Source: CAVTYH01 sp963738835 (GTDB lineage: Bacteria > Planctomycetota > Planctomycetia > Pirellulales > JADZDJ01). From it: a DNA stretch of 64,000 nucleotides. Where the stretch lies: positions 124,001 to 188,000 of the forward strand of contig CAVTYH010000001.1 of the NCBI GenBank assembly GCA_963738835.1, written 5' to 3'. The translations under genes were made by a program, and so were the position numbers. Below, one piece after another: positions 1 through 10,130 of the stretch (positions are counted from its first letter, which is position 1; each line of letters begins with the position of its first letter). The notes beneath the pieces were generated by a model. The model did not search any database. It was not told where the DNA came from and saw only the letters and a list, made by a program, of their open reading frames with translations.

Positions 1-2016
1 ACATGGACTATCCGGCAAGCAGGCGGCAATGAAGGCGATGAGCGAAGTGTCAGGGCCGATTATCGCCATTTCGCTCGTGCTCATGTGCGTGTTCATACCT
101 TGCGCGTTCATTACGGGCATCACCGGGCAGTTTTTTCGACAGTTTGCGTTGACCATCGCCGTTTCGACTTTCTTTTCGGCGGTCAATTCACTGACGCTTA
201 GCCCGGCGCTGTCGGCGTTGCTGCTCAAACCGAAGAATCAACAGCGCGATCCGCTGACACGACTCTTAAACTTGCTCTTGGGCTGGTTTTTCAAGCTCTT
301 CAACCTGGGGTTCGAGGTTAGCGCCAACATGTACGCCCGCAGCGTGGGCATCTTGCTGCGATTGAGCGTCATTGTGCTGGCGGTTTATGTAGGTCTGTTA
401 TATCTCACATATTTCGGAATGACCCATGTTCCAACCGGTTTTATTCCTCCGCAGGATAAAGGCTACCTGCTGGTCGACGTGCGCCTGCCCGACTCGGCAT
501 CGCTGGAACGAACTGGCGGAGTGATGAAGCAAATCCAGCAGATCGCCATGGGCGATACATCTGCCCAGGAACACAGTGAGCGCAGCGGAGGAATTCAGGG
601 CATCGCGCACACCATTGTGATCTCCGGGCAATCGTTTGTGCAAAACGCGATTGGTTCGAATTACGGCTCGATCTATGTCATCCTGGACGACTTTCATCAT
701 CGTCACGGTGCCGATCTCGGGGCCGACGCCATTGCCGCCAAACTGCGAGCCGCGTGCTATCGCGAAGTGCAAGAAGCTTCGGTGGCGGTTTTCGGCGACC
801 CGGCGGTCGACGGCTTGGGCAATGCCGGTGGTTTTAAGGTGATGGTCCGCGATGTGGGCGATCTGGGGCTGGACGCCCTACAGGAATCGGCCGACGACCT
901 AGCCGCGACCGGCAATCAGCAACCGGGACTGGTGGGACTATACAGCGCCTTCCGCGCCAGACGCCGCAGATGTACGTCGATGTCGACCGCGAGCGCTGCA
1001 AGGCCATGGCGGTGCCGCTCAATGAAGTCTTCCTGACGCTACAGGTTTACCTGGGTGGCTATTACACCAATGATTTCAACCAGTTCGGCCGCACGTGGCA
1101 GGTGAATTTGCAGGGAGATCCTGCTTCGCGATTGACTCCCGATCAGGTACGGCAATTGAAAGTTCGCAACGCACACGGAGAAATGGTCCCCTTGGGAAGC
1201 GTCGTGCATATTAGCCCGGTCGGCGGACCGGCGCTGGTGATTCGCTACAACGGCGTCCCGGCTGCTGCGGTCACTGGTGGTTCTCTGCCTGGTGTCAGTT
1301 CGGGGACGGTAATCAAAACCGTCGACAGAGTTGCACAAGAAGTCTTGCCGCAAGGGATGAACACCGAATGGACCGAACTGACGCTGCTGCAGATTCTCGC
1401 CGGAAACACAGCGATTGTTGTTTTTGCGTTAGCTGTGGTCTTGGTGTTTTTAGTGTTGGCCGCGCAATACGAAAGCTTGAGTTTGCCGCTGGCAGTCATT
1501 CTGGTTGTCCCCATGTGTCTGCTTTGCTCGGTCATTGGCGTGGCGCTGGCGGGAATGGATATCAACATTTTTGTGCAAATCGGGTTCATTGTGCTCGTGG
1601 GATTGGCCAGCAAGAACGCCATCCTAATTGTCGAATTCGCCAAGGAGAAATCGGCCGGCGGTGCAACTCCGCGCGATGCGGCTGTTGAAGCCTGTCGGCT
1701 GCGGCTGCGGCCGATCATCATGACTTCCGCGGCGTTCATTTTGGGCGTATTGCCGCTGGCGTTGGCCGTCGGCGCCGGGGCCGAGATGCGGCGCACGCTA
1801 GGCATTGCTGTTTTTTCCGGTATGCTGGGCGTTACCCTGTTCGGCATTTTCTTGACGCCGGTGTTCTATTACGTGGTCGTGCGGCTCGCGGGCCAGCGTG
1901 CGGCGACAACGGAAGGTGCCTTGCCAGCGGACGAATTTCATTCAAAGCCCGCCTCCCACGATGGAAATGGCCCTGCGACATCGTCGAGTCCAGTTATCGT
2001 CGCGCAGAAGAGATGA
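1..2016 (+). CDS. RND efflux permease (HAE1/AcrB family), 3' part, frameshifted
   Basis: This is the inner-membrane pump subunit of a tripartite drug or hydrophobe efflux system, driven by protons. The reading frame is open from base 2, so the gene begins before the window. Recognisable parts are the transmembrane stretch GPIIAISLVLMCVFIPCAF, the family signature GFIPPQDKGY near 435-465, and a C-terminal block of membrane helices (LAAQYESLSLP, GLASKNAILIVEF). The frame breaks near 958-962: the first frame reads LYSAFRA and the next resumes at MYVDVDRERCKAM, which looks like one lost base inside an expected A-x-T-P-Q-M-Y. No adaptor or outer-membrane factor gene follows. Identity is certain; whether the break is real or a sequencing error is not. 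Confidence 0.88.
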
Positions 2017-2108
2017 CGTTCAAATCGATTCTGGATTACAACGCCGTCTTCAAAAAAAGTGCGTGAATCGTACACCCGGAAACTAGGCTCTCATGAAGGA
2101 GATCAGCC

Positions 2109-2320
2109 ATGAGCACAGCGACTTCGGCCCCGGCCAGGAAACGACACGTCAAGGAATACGACTCGGCTCGAGCCGCCGGCCCCCCTCTCGGCCGATGAGT
2201 TGCGCAAGCTCGATGCCTATTCACGCGCGTCGAACTATCTGTCGGTCGGACAGATTTATCTGCTCGATAATCCACTGCTCAAAGAGCCGCTGAAGCGGGA
2301 GCACATCAAGCCGCGGTAAG
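2109..2320 (+). pseudogene. phosphoketolase, N-terminal remnant
   Basis: The reading begins MSTATSAPARKRHVKEY and continues, after a shift in a run of six C near 2190-2195, as LSADELRKLDAYSRASNYLS, then VGQIYLLDNPLLKEPLKREH. This matches the start of xylulose-5-phosphate/fructose-6-phosphate phosphoketolase, whose family has the conserved ANYLS-GQIYL-NPL-KEP segment. Only about 70 of the roughly 800 residues remain. The next expected segment (the GHWGT loop) is absent and the reading stops at TAA 2318-2320, where glycogen phosphorylase sequence takes over. It cannot make an enzyme. The ATG follows a plausible AAGGAG-type site at 2096-2101. Confidence 0.75.
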
Positions 2321-2325
2321 CTCGC

Positions 2326-2880
2326 GTGGCGGCGGTGAGCCTGGTGGAAGAAGGCGCGCCACGCAAAGTTCGCATGGCCAACCTGGCAATCGTCGGGTCG
2401 CACAGCACGAACGGCGTTGCCGCGATTCACTCCGAGCTGTTGCGCACCACGACCGTCAAAGAACTGGCTGAGTTGTTCCCCGAGAGGTTCTCGAACAAGA
2501 CCAATGGAGTGACTCCGCGCCGTTGGTTGCTGCTCTGTAATCCACCGCTGGCGCAGCGTGGTCACCAATGCGATTGGAAATAAGTGGATCACCGACCTGT
2601 CGCAGCTCAGCCGGCTCCGGCCGTTCGCCGCAGACAGCAGTTTTCAAAGAGACTTCCGCGCGGCGAAACGGGAATGCAAAGCAAAGTTTGTCGATTGGCT
2701 GAAGACCTCCTTGGGAGTCACCGTCGATCCTGACTCAATCTTCGATTGCCAGGTTAAGCGCATTCACGAATACAAGCGACAATTGCTGAACGGCTGCGCA
2801 TCGTCGTGCTTTACAATCGGCTGCGCGAAAATCCACGGGTTGAAATTCCACCGCGCACGTTCTTTTTTGCCGGAAAAGCG
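2326..2880 (+). pseudogene. glycogen phosphorylase, internal fragment
   Basis: Three consecutive frames give pieces of the GT35 glycogen phosphorylase core: VSLVEEGAPRKVRMANLAIV, GSHSTNGVAAIHSELL, the hallmark NKTNGVTPRRWLL, then VTNAIGNKWITDL, VDPDSIFDCQVKRIHEYKRQ and LRIVVLYNRL ending PPRTFFFAGKAAPA. Frame changes lie near 2550 and 2800. The N-terminal half, including the first part of the catalytic domain, and the last quarter, including the pyridoxal-phosphate lysine region, are missing. The right edge runs directly into a LOG-family sequence at about 2881-2886. It is a dead gene; its presence next to glgX suggests a former glycogen-metabolism cluster. Confidence 0.8.
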
Positions 2881-2885
2881 GCCCC

Positions 2886-3292
2886 GGCGCACAGAGCGTC
2901 GGCATTCGTGTCGATTTGCCGTTCGAGCAGAATGTGAATGCCTTTGTCAGCCAGGCGTTTGAACACCGCACATTTTTCACCCGTTTGCACCAATTCGTGC
3001 TCACGTCCGATGCGTACATTGTGGCACCGGGTGGCATTGGCACGGTGCTGGAGACCCTGATGATTTGGCAGTTGCTTCAGGTGCGGCATTTACAAGGCGC
3101 CCGTTGATTCTCGTCAGCCGCATGTGGCCCGGATTTGTGCACTGGGCACGCGAAACGATGCTGTCGTTCGCTCCACCGCTGGCCAATGCTGAAGACTTCG
3201 AGATTCCGCAATGCGTGCCCAGCGCCGATGAGGCGATTCGAATTATTGGCGAGCATCATGCGCGCTGGCAGAGTGAGAATCAAAAACGATAG
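2886..3292 (+). pseudogene. LOG/TIGR00730-like Rossmann protein, C-terminal remnant
   Basis: The reading starts GAQSVGIRVDLPFEQNVNAF and contains the family nucleotide-binding signature APGGIGTVLETLMIWQLLQV, then after a frame change near 3095-3110 PLILVSRMWPGFVHWARETM. Family members (lysine-decarboxylase-like, LOG phosphoribohydrolase relatives) are usually around 200-350 residues; only about the last 135 are here. The first part of the Rossmann fold is gone, replaced by the glycogen phosphorylase fragment. The end at 3290-3292 looks like a natural stop, 42 bases before the SulP start. Not expected to be functional. Confidence 0.7.
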
Positions 3293-3334
3293 CGCCGGAT
3301 GCCAATTGGTCTCTGCTTCGGCTACGATGGCGAC

Positions 3335-5039
3335 ATGCTAAAGCGAGCTAGTTTGGAAAAAGCGATGCCCGGCCTGGCGCTGCTGCTGCGGTACGATCGC
3401 TCGCAGCTGGCCGCCGATGCGCTGGCGGCGTTGGTCGTCGCCGTGGTGCTGATTCCGTCGGCAATTGCCTACGCCGATTTGGCCAAGTGCGCACCGGCGG
3501 CCGGACTGTACGCTTCCGTGGCGGGAATGGTCGTCTATGGTTTATTCGCCAGTTCGCGCCATGTGATTGTCGGACCCGATGCGGCCATCGCGTTGCTGGT
3601 GGGCGCGGCCATTGGGCCCCTGGCAATGGACGACCCAGGAAAAGCCGTCACGCTTTCGACCGTGCTCGCGCTGCTCACCGGCGCAGTATTGCTCCTGATG
3701 GCGCGGCTGCGTCTGGGCATTGCCGCCGATTTCCTCTCCAGCCCCGCGCTGCTGGGTTTTATGAATGGCGCGGCGCTGGTAATTATCGGCAGTCAGATTG
3801 GCAAATTGTGTGGCATTGCGCTGACGAAGGACAACACACTGCTGCGCTTTTTCGAGTGGTTCTCGAGATTGGGCAGCATTCATGGTCTGACGGCGCTCAC
3901 GGGCGTTCTCTGCATCATCATCCTCATGCTGTGCCATTGGAAATTGCGCAGCGTTCCGGGCGCCGTCGTCGTTTTCGCCTTGGCAATGATTGCCGGCCGA
4001 TTCATCGATTTTTCGCAGCACGGAATGCAAGTGATCGGCAAAGTCGATCTAAATCTTCCCGATCCGGTTCGACCGGGGTTGGCATTCACGGAAGCGGCGC
4101 CACTCTTCACGGCGGCGATTGGCATTGCGCGTACTGGCGTTCAGCGAAGGAGTGGTGCTGGGTCGCTCGGTGGCCGGGAAGCACGGTTACGCCATTGATC
4201 CCGATCGCGAACTCCTGGCGTTGGGCGCGGCCAACGTCGCCGCAGGGTTGGTGTGCAGTTTCTCGGTCAGTTCGAGCCAGTCCCGCACAATGCTCAACCA
4301 TGCGACTGGCGGACGTACGCAAATGGTAAGTTTCCTAGCCGCCGCGCTGGTCGCCGTCTTTATGCTCTTGCTAGCCACCTGGCTGGCCACGGTGCCATCG
4401 GTCGCGATTGCCGCAATTCTGGTCGTCACGGGCGTATCGCTGATCGATGCGGGATTGTATCATCGCCTCTGGCGACAGCATGGTTTTAGCACTCTCGTGG
4501 CAGGCGCAACGACGGTTGGTGTGGTCGCTCTAGGTGTGCTCCCTGGAATTCTGCTGGGTGTAATTCTCTCGCTCCTGGGGGTGATGGCAGAGATTGTTCG
4601 CCCGCAAGATGCGCTCTTGGGAACGATCGCAGGCACATCCAATTTGCACGATGTCGGCGACGACGAGGCCGCAAAGACAATTCCCGGACTCGTCGTTTAC
4701 CGCTTCTATGGTCCGCTGATTTTTGCCAACATCCGATTTTTCATCGAGCGCATTGAATGGTTCATTTCGCAAGAAAAGGAGCCTGTGCGGCAGGTAATCG
4801 TCGACGCCCGTGCGATTCCCAGCATCGACATCACGGCCACGGAACAACTGAGCCAATTCGTCGATCGGCTTCGCCAGCGCGGCATCGAATTCATCGTGGC
4901 CAAGGCTCACCTCCCTCTGCGCGAAACCGTTTCAACCGTTGGCGGAGCCCTCGAAGACTGCCTGAGATTCAGCCACATTGGCGAAGCCGTTGCGGCGTTC
5001 CAAGGTGACGTCGCTTCCAGCCGCTTGCCCAACAATTGA
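3335..5039 (+). CDS. SulP family anion transporter with STAS domain, frameshifted
   Basis: This is a membrane transporter of the SulP (SLC26-like) family, which moves sulfate, bicarbonate or related anions. The ATG at 3335 is chosen because MLKRASLEKAMPGLALLLRY is where family similarity starts. The first frame holds the early helices (ALVVAVVLIPSAIAYADLA, LLGFMNGAALVIIGSQIGKL). A one-base disturbance near 4130 moves the reading to LAFSEGVVLGRSVAGKHGY, a conserved SulP stretch, through the last helices to a C-terminal STAS domain (VRQVIVDARAIPSIDITATE). Combined length of about 568 residues is normal. No carbonic anhydrase gene is adjacent, so the substrate is unknown. Confidence 0.88.
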
Positions 5040-5122
5040 AATCCGCGAAATATCCGTGGCGATTATCCACGCGACCTATATTTGAATGTCAGCCACAAAT
5101 CGTTTACCAATCGGCATTAACC

Positions 5123-7183
5123 ATGACATTCGATGTGACCACAGGGCATGCTTCGCCACTGGGCACGACAGTGCTTGACGGCGGGGTGAACTTCAGTCTG
5201 TATTCGCGAACCGCCACCGGCGTGGAGCTGCTGCTATTCGATCGGGACGACGACTCCCAGCCATCACGCGTCATTCCGATTCCGCCGGCGAGTCGGACCT
5301 ATCATTATTGGCACACGTTTGTGCCGGGCATTCAGCCGGGACAAATCTACGGTTATCGGGTGGCGGGGCCCGCGGCGCCGGAGCGCGGGCTCAGGTTCGA
5401 CACGCAGAAAGTGCTGCTCGATCCTTATGCACGTGCCGTCGTCGTTCCAAACGACTTCTCGCGCGAAGCCGCATGCCGTGAAGGCGACAATACTGCGACC
5501 GCACTGAAAAGTGTTGTCGTCGATCCGACCTCTTACGATTGGGAAGGGGACGCGCCGCTGTGCCGCCCCTCGGCGCGGACCATCATTTACGAAATGCACG
5601 TGCGTGGTTTCACGCGCCACCCGAGTTCAGGTCTGAGCGAAACAACTCGCGGCACGTATGCCGGCCTGATTGAAAAGATTCCGTACTTGCAGCAATTGGG
5701 AGTTACGGCGGTCGAGTTGTTGCCGGTGTATCAGTTCGATGCGCAAGATGCACCTCCGGGCAAGATGAATTACTGGGGATACGCGCCCATTTCATACTTC
5801 GCTCCGCACCAGGCGTACAGCTCGCGGCGCGATCCCCTCGGGCCGGTGAATGAATTTCGCGACATGGTCAAAGCGTTGCATCGCGCGGGCATCGAGGTGA
5901 TTTTGGATGTGGTCTATAACCACACGGCGGAGGGAAATGAGCGCGGGCCGACGCTCTGCTTCCGTGGCATCGACAACGCGACGTATTACATGCTCGAAGG
6001 GGGTGGCGCTTGGTATGCCAATTACACCGGCTGCGGCAACACGCTGAATGCCAATCATCCGGTGGTGCGGCGGATGATTGTCGATAGCCTTCGCTATTGG
6101 GTCGAGCACATGCACGTCGATGGCTTTCGCTTCGACCTGGCATCGATTTTGTCGCGCGATCCCTCAGGGCAGCCTTTGCCCAACCCGCCCGTGTTGTGGG
6201 ATATCGAGTCGGAGCCGGCGCTGGCGGGCACAAAACTGTTGGCTGAGGCCTGGGATGCAGCCGGCCTTTATCAGGTGGGGAGCTTTGTCGGCGATGCTTG
6301 GAAAGAATGGAACGGCCGCTTTCGCGACGATGTGCGCGACTTTTTCCGCGGCGAACCCGGCTCGCTGCGGCGCGTGGCCGACCGCATGGTAGGCAGTCCC
6401 GAAATCTACGGCCACAAAGAGCGCGAGGCCGAGCAAAGCGTGAATTTTGTAACCTGCCACGACGGTTTCACTCTCAACGACCTGGTTTCGTACAACGACA
6501 AACACAACGAGGCCAATGGCGAAGGGAACCGTGATGGCGCCAACGACAACCGCAGTTGGAACTGTGGCGTCGAAGGCCCCACCGACGACGCGGCGATTGA
6601 GAAGTTGCGCAACCGGCAAGTCAAGAATTTTCTGACGGTCACGATGGTGTCGCTGGGCGTACCCATGATTTTAATGGGAGACGAAGTCCGGCATACACAG
6701 CACGGCAACAACAACGCATTTTGTCAGGACAACGAGATTAGTTGGTTCGATTGGACGCGGCTGAGCACACATGCCGACGTGCTTCGCTTCGTAACGCTAT
6801 TGAACGCGCGGCGCGTGTTGCGCGACGTCGAACATGAATGCCAGCGTGTGAGCATCAGTGCGATGCTGGAACAAGCGAATAAAGCCTGGCACGGCGTGAA
6901 ACTGAACGAGCCGGATTGGAGCGATCATTCGCGTAGCGTCGCATTAGGCGCCGAACTTCGCAGGGAAGGGTTGGTTTTTCACCTGTTGCTGAACGCTTAC
7001 TGGGAGCCGCTCGATTTCGAACTTCCAATATTAGAAAGCGGAAACTGGCGACGATGGATCGATACGTCGCTCGATTCCCCGAATGATATCGTCCCTTGGA
7101 AACAAGCGCCGCCGGTGCAGGGCAATTCGTATCGCGTGGCAGACCGCTCGGTTGTGATGCTATATACAAGCCGTACTGGGTGA
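5123..7183 (+). CDS. glgX: glycogen debranching enzyme GlgX (GH13 isoamylase type)
   Basis: Hydrolyses alpha-1,6 branch points of glycogen, usually limit dextrins left by phosphorylase. The protein is about 686 residues, normal for GlgX. An N-terminal CBM48-like beta domain (GTTVLDGGVNFSLYSRTATG) precedes a GH13 barrel with all four conserved regions: DVVYNHT near residue 262, DGFRFDLAS near 333 with the nucleophile Asp, LAEAWD near 374 with the acid/base Glu, and CHDGFTLNDLVSYNDKHNE near 446. GDEVRHTQHGNNNAFCQDNE is the typical GlgX signature. The ATG at 5123 was preferred to an upstream TTG because similarity begins there. The phosphorylase it would work with survives just upstream only as a fragment. 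Confidence 0.95.
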   Translation: MTFDVTTGHASPLGTTVLDGGVNFSLYSRTATGVELLLFDRDDDSQPSRVIPIPPASRTYHYWHTFVPGIQPGQIYGYRVAGPAAPERGLRFDTQKVLLDPYARAVVVPNDFSREAACREGDNTATALKSVVVDPTSYDWEGDAPLCRPSARTIIYEMHVRGFTRHPSSGLSETTRGTYAGLIEKIPYLQQLGVTAVELLPVYQFDAQDAPPGKMNYWGYAPISYFAPHQAYSSRRDPLGPVNEFRDMVKALHRAGIEVILDVVYNHTAEGNERGPTLCFRGIDNATYYMLEGGGAWYANYTGCGNTLNANHPVVRRMIVDSLRYWVEHMHVDGFRFDLASILSRDPSGQPLPNPPVLWDIESEPALAGTKLLAEAWDAAGLYQVGSFVGDAWKEWNGRFRDDVRDFFRGEPGSLRRVADRMVGSPEIYGHKEREAEQSVNFVTCHDGFTLNDLVSYNDKHNEANGEGNRDGANDNRSWNCGVEGPTDDAAIEKLRNRQVKNFLTVTMVSLGVPMILMGDEVRHTQHGNNNAFCQDNEISWFDWTRLSTHADVLRFVTLLNARRVLRDVEHECQRVSISAMLEQANKAWHGVKLNEPDWSDHSRSVALGAELRREGLVFHLLLNAYWEPLDFELPILESGNWRRWIDTSLDSPNDIVPWKQAPPVQGNSYRVADRSVVMLYTSRTG

Positions 7184-7264
7184 GGCGGCAAGGAATTGCA
7201 TTCTTGCGGGTTGTATTTGGGTCTCTCTCTTTGGCAAAGCTTAATCTTGTTCGTGACAATCCTC

Positions 7265-7397
7265 TGTAGCGTATCTTGACAAATGGCACAGCGGTGGAGA
7301 TAGAGGTGTCGTGCTCATGGGCATTGTAACGATTCCCAGGAGGAAGTGCCATGAGCGAGACGAATGGAAGTGGAGAGTTACGGGCTAAGCGTCGTCG
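7265..7397 (+). mobile_element. solo left end of an IS3-family element
   Basis: These 133 bases match 7863-7995, the left end and first codons of the complete IS downstream: the shared start TGTAG, the AATGGCACAGCG block, the ribosome site CCCAGGAGGAAG, and the opening codons of orfA (MSE, NGSGEL, KRRR). Similarity stops abruptly at 7397 after AAGCGTCGTCGCC, and the sequence becomes the truncated DUF1801 gene in the other direction. It is therefore an IS relic whose inner part is gone, not a second complete copy. Confidence 0.75.
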
Positions 7398-7698
7398 CCA
7401 CTCGTGCCATCAATGACCAGCGTACACGGGCATCCCGTACCAGAATCCCGTACCAGAGTCTCGGAGAGAGGGCTGGCGCGCTGGCTTTGATGATGGCATG
7501 GAGCCGCTTGCCAATGGCGCGATCCGGTCCCGGCATTGCGGCGATCGTCGCGAGCACGGTGTTTTCCCCGTCCGCCTTGTCCGCGCGCGGGCCGGGGCGC
7601 GCGGCCGCCTTCTTCACGGTCTGCTTGGTGGTGCTTTTGGCGGACTACTGCGTGCTCTTCGCGTGGACGAGTTTGCCCAGAGCTTTCTTCTCCGACAT
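7398..7698 (-). pseudogene. DUF1801/YdhG-like protein, truncated and broken
   Basis: Read from ATG 7698, with a good ribosome site AAAGGAG, the protein is MSEKKALGKLVHAKSTQ, then an in-frame TAG, then TTKQTVKKAAARPGPRADK and VLATIAAMPGPDRAIGKRLH, AIIKASAPALSPRLWYG. This fits the small DUF1801 (YdhG-like) proteins, usually about 110-140 residues. The WYG-M-P-V-Y segment is disrupted by a 13-bp tandem duplication (TGGTACGGGATTC), and the rest of the domain is lost where the IS left-end fragment begins. Family members have been suggested to be iron-binding frataxin-like proteins, but this copy cannot be functional. Confidence 0.65.
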
Positions 7699-7948
7699 TA
7701 GCGTCTCCTTTCTGGTAGCCTTCCGCCGCCGAACTTGTAATTATTCCGCAGAAATTCGGTGGGCAAATGCCGAATTTTAGTGGCATAGCTATCGGCGGTC
7801 CACTCCGGCGCAGCCCATCGGCTACAATGCCGGCATGAAGGTGCAATTCTCGCTGACGACCTTGTAGTGTTTCGCGCCAAATGGCACAGCGTGACAGATC
7901 GAGGAGTCGTCGTCTTGGGCGTTATAACGATTCCCAGGAGGAAGAGCC

Positions 7949-8263
7949 ATGAGCGAGATGAATGGAAGTGGAGAGTTACGTGGTAAGCGTCGTCGCCGGA
8001 GTTCGGCGGAGAAGCTGCGGATTGTGCTGGCGGGCTTACAGACGGACACGAAGGTGTCAGAGCTGTGCCGTCGAGAGGGGATCACAACGGCGCAGTATTA
8101 ACAATAAAAGGACCGCTTACTGGGCTCGGCGGCAAGAATCTATGAGGAGAAGGCGAGCACTCCGAGCGTGCAGGATGAGCGGACGACCGCCCAGGTGCAG
8201 CGGTTGAAGGACGTGATCGCGGAGATCACGGCCGAGAACCTGGAGCCTAAAAAAACGCTTTAG
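7949..8263 (+). pseudogene. IS3-family transposase orfA (two in-frame stops)
   Basis: Begins ATG 7949 with ribosome site AGGAGGAAG. It reads MSEMNGSGELRGKRRRRSSA, EKLRIVLAGLQTDTKVSELC, RREGITTAQY, typical of the helix-turn-helix DNA-binding OrfA of IS3 elements. Two TAA codons near 8100-8106 replace the usual Y-x-W residues, after which the frame continues KDRLLGSAARIYEEK and QVQRLKDVIAEITAENLE, the leucine-zipper-like part. It ends at TAG 8261-8263, just past the A7 slippery run that would fuse it to orfB. Confidence 0.8.
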
Positions 8264-8288
8264 GTCTGGAGGATCATATGGGCAAGCG

Positions 8289-9223
8289 CCGCCAGAACTG
8301 CAACAGCAAGTCCATCGGGAAGTGCGAGAGGCGAAAGCGCGAAGCGGTTGGCCGGCGTGGCGGATGCTTGCGCAATTAGGCATTCCGCCCACGAGCTATT
8401 ATCGCTGGCTGCGGAAGGAGGCCTGGGCGAGGACAGCGCAGCCGGTCCGGCCGGTGCAAGCTTACGAAGCCTTGGAGGAAGAGAATCAAGCGGTGAGAAG
8501 TTATGCCTGCCGGCACACCGAGCTGCTGCATCGGGAGCTGGCCTGGCGGATGATCGACGAGGACGTGGCGTACGTTAGTCCCTCGACGGTGTACCGGATT
8601 CTGCGGGAAGTGAACCTGGTCTGTCCTTGGAGGAGAAGAACGAAGCGGCGGCATGACGAACTGGAGAAAGCCACTCGGCCGGACGTGCGTTGGGGCACGG
8701 ACCTGATGTACGTGCGGTTCGGTGCGCATCAATATTATCTGGTAACATTTTTGGACGAATATTCACGATACGTGGTGCATTGGGAATTGCTGACGGGCAT
8801 GGACGGCGTCAGCGTGAGCCTGGCGGCGCAGGCGGTGCTGGAGACGTTACCGAGGACCGAGGAGGGAAGATTAGCGGTGATGCCGGAGATTCGCAGCGAC
8901 AAGGGGAGTTGTTATGTATCTCGGGACTTTCACGGCGTGCTGGCGGAGCACGGCTTGGCGCATCAGCGGATCGGCGGCATTGTCCGGAGGAGAACGGCTT
9001 GGTGGAGCGCAGCAACCGTACTTTGCGAGAAGCCCTCCAGCAGCGGGAGCCGGAGAACCGACAACAAGCCGAGGAGGCCTTAGGAAAGATCATTGGGTGG
9101 TACAACGCCGAGCGGTTGCACAGCGCCTTGGGCTACCTGCGGCCGATCGACTACTACCGGGGCCAACCGCGAGATTTGCACGAAGCGCGGCGGAAGAAAC
9201 TAGCGACAGCGCGTCATCGCTGA
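8289..9223 (+). pseudogene. IS3-family transposase orfB, DDE integrase core, frameshifted
   Basis: The reading PPELQQQVHREVREAKARSG, then LGIPPTSYYRWLRK, belongs to the HTH_21 region of IS3 OrfB. The rve-type catalytic core follows: WGTDLMYVRF (first Asp), FLDEYSRYVVHWELL, IRSDKGSCYVSRDF (second Asp). After a frame change near 8975-8985 comes HCPEENGLVERSNRTLREAL with the catalytic Glu, then WYNAERLHSALGYLRPIDYY. A further single-base loss near 8285-8290 separates the core from the orfA frameshift product. All DDE residues are present, so it was once a complete transposase. Confidence 0.82.
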
Positions 9224-9467
9224 CGAGAACGAAACTTAAACCTACGACAACCAACTTTGCCCTTCGAGGACGAACCCACCCCTATCTAACCACAGCGATC
9301 GTCTGTGCCATTACGGCTGAAACAATTCAACCTCAGCAAACGATTAAACCATCGTCATGTCCGTCGTCCTAGAAATTCGAGACCGCCTGAAAACGAAAAG
9401 CAAGTTTTTGTTGGCGGAAGTACATCGCTGGATGGCATACGTGAGCAGTTTGGACCTTTGAGCGGCG

Positions 9468-9812
9468 GTGTACGATGTGCTGGGTTCTGGTTTCTATCGA
9501 ATCAAGCCTGAACCAGATATGGACGAAACATGTCGGTTTATGTCTGCGTACTTACTTCGCTGCATTCATGAAAATGTTGGCGATTGTGATGGGCCTGTTC
9601 CAACACGTTGTGACGCCGCTGCCACGTTGGCCGACTGTTTGAAGTATTGGGCAAACAAACTACCGGAAACGGAGCCGGTCATGCGCGAGTCTGCTCAGAG
9701 AATCAGCGATGCGTACCTTGCCGGGTTGAAAGCTGAGCGAAACTGTCTAATTACAGGCACGCTTGAACATGTTCTTGAAAATCCGAGGGCTCGCCCGTTC
9801 TTTGCGAATTGA
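9468..9812 (+). CDS. hypothetical protein
   Basis: A 114-residue reading starting with GTG (MYDVLGSGFYRIKPEPDMDE) and ending LEHVLENPRARPFFAN. I do not recognise a family. There is no signal peptide or membrane segment; the composition is that of a soluble alpha-helical protein. A 34-codon reading at 9358-9462 (MSVVLEIRDRLKTKSKFLLA) ends six bases before and could be the true N-terminus separated by a frameshift. A 21-residue reading (MNPALKEAWDSAMEWAVAHE) follows at 9816-9881. The gene lies immediately right of the IS, in the accessory patch. Confidence 0.45.
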   Translation: MYDVLGSGFYRIKPEPDMDETCRFMSAYLLRCIHENVGDCDGPVPTRCDAAATLADCLKYWANKLPETEPVMRESAQRISDAYLAGLKAERNCLITGTLEHVLENPRARPFFAN

Positions 9813-10130
9813 CAAATGAACCCGGCACTTAAAGAGGCTTGGGATTCGGCAATGGAATGGGCCGTAGCACATGAGGAGTAGACTTGGGTGCCATCGGTAC
9901 TTCCGCGAGTGGAAAGACACGACTCGTTTAAGGTAGTGATGATTCACGAGAATCGAACGAAAGGATTCTTCCTGCCTTCTTGTCTTGTTTTGTTGAATGG
10001 CCCTAGATCAACTGTGCGGTTGTCGCGACAACCACTGGCAAGGTTTTGTACTGCTTTTGAGGGGTTCGCCAGAAACAGAATTGTGGGAAACCCCGGGTTT
10101 TCTCGTGTGTTCCCAAGTGTCCAAGTGCTC

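Larger units (their letters stand above)
7863..9329 (+). mobile_element. decayed IS3-family insertion sequence (1467 bp)
   Basis: The left end at 7863 (TGTAGTGTTTCGCGCC then AATGGCACAG) and the right end at 9301-9329, read in reverse (TGAATTGTTTCAGCC then AATGGCACAG), form imperfect terminal inverted repeats of about 29 bp. The element is flanked by ACCT at 7859-7862 and ACCT at 9330-9333, consistent with a 4-bp target duplication. Inside are orfA and orfB of an IS3-type transposase, with an A7 run at 8248-8254 where IS3 elements make a -1 frameshift. Both reading frames are now interrupted, so it can move only if a transposase acts from elsewhere. Confidence 0.88.
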
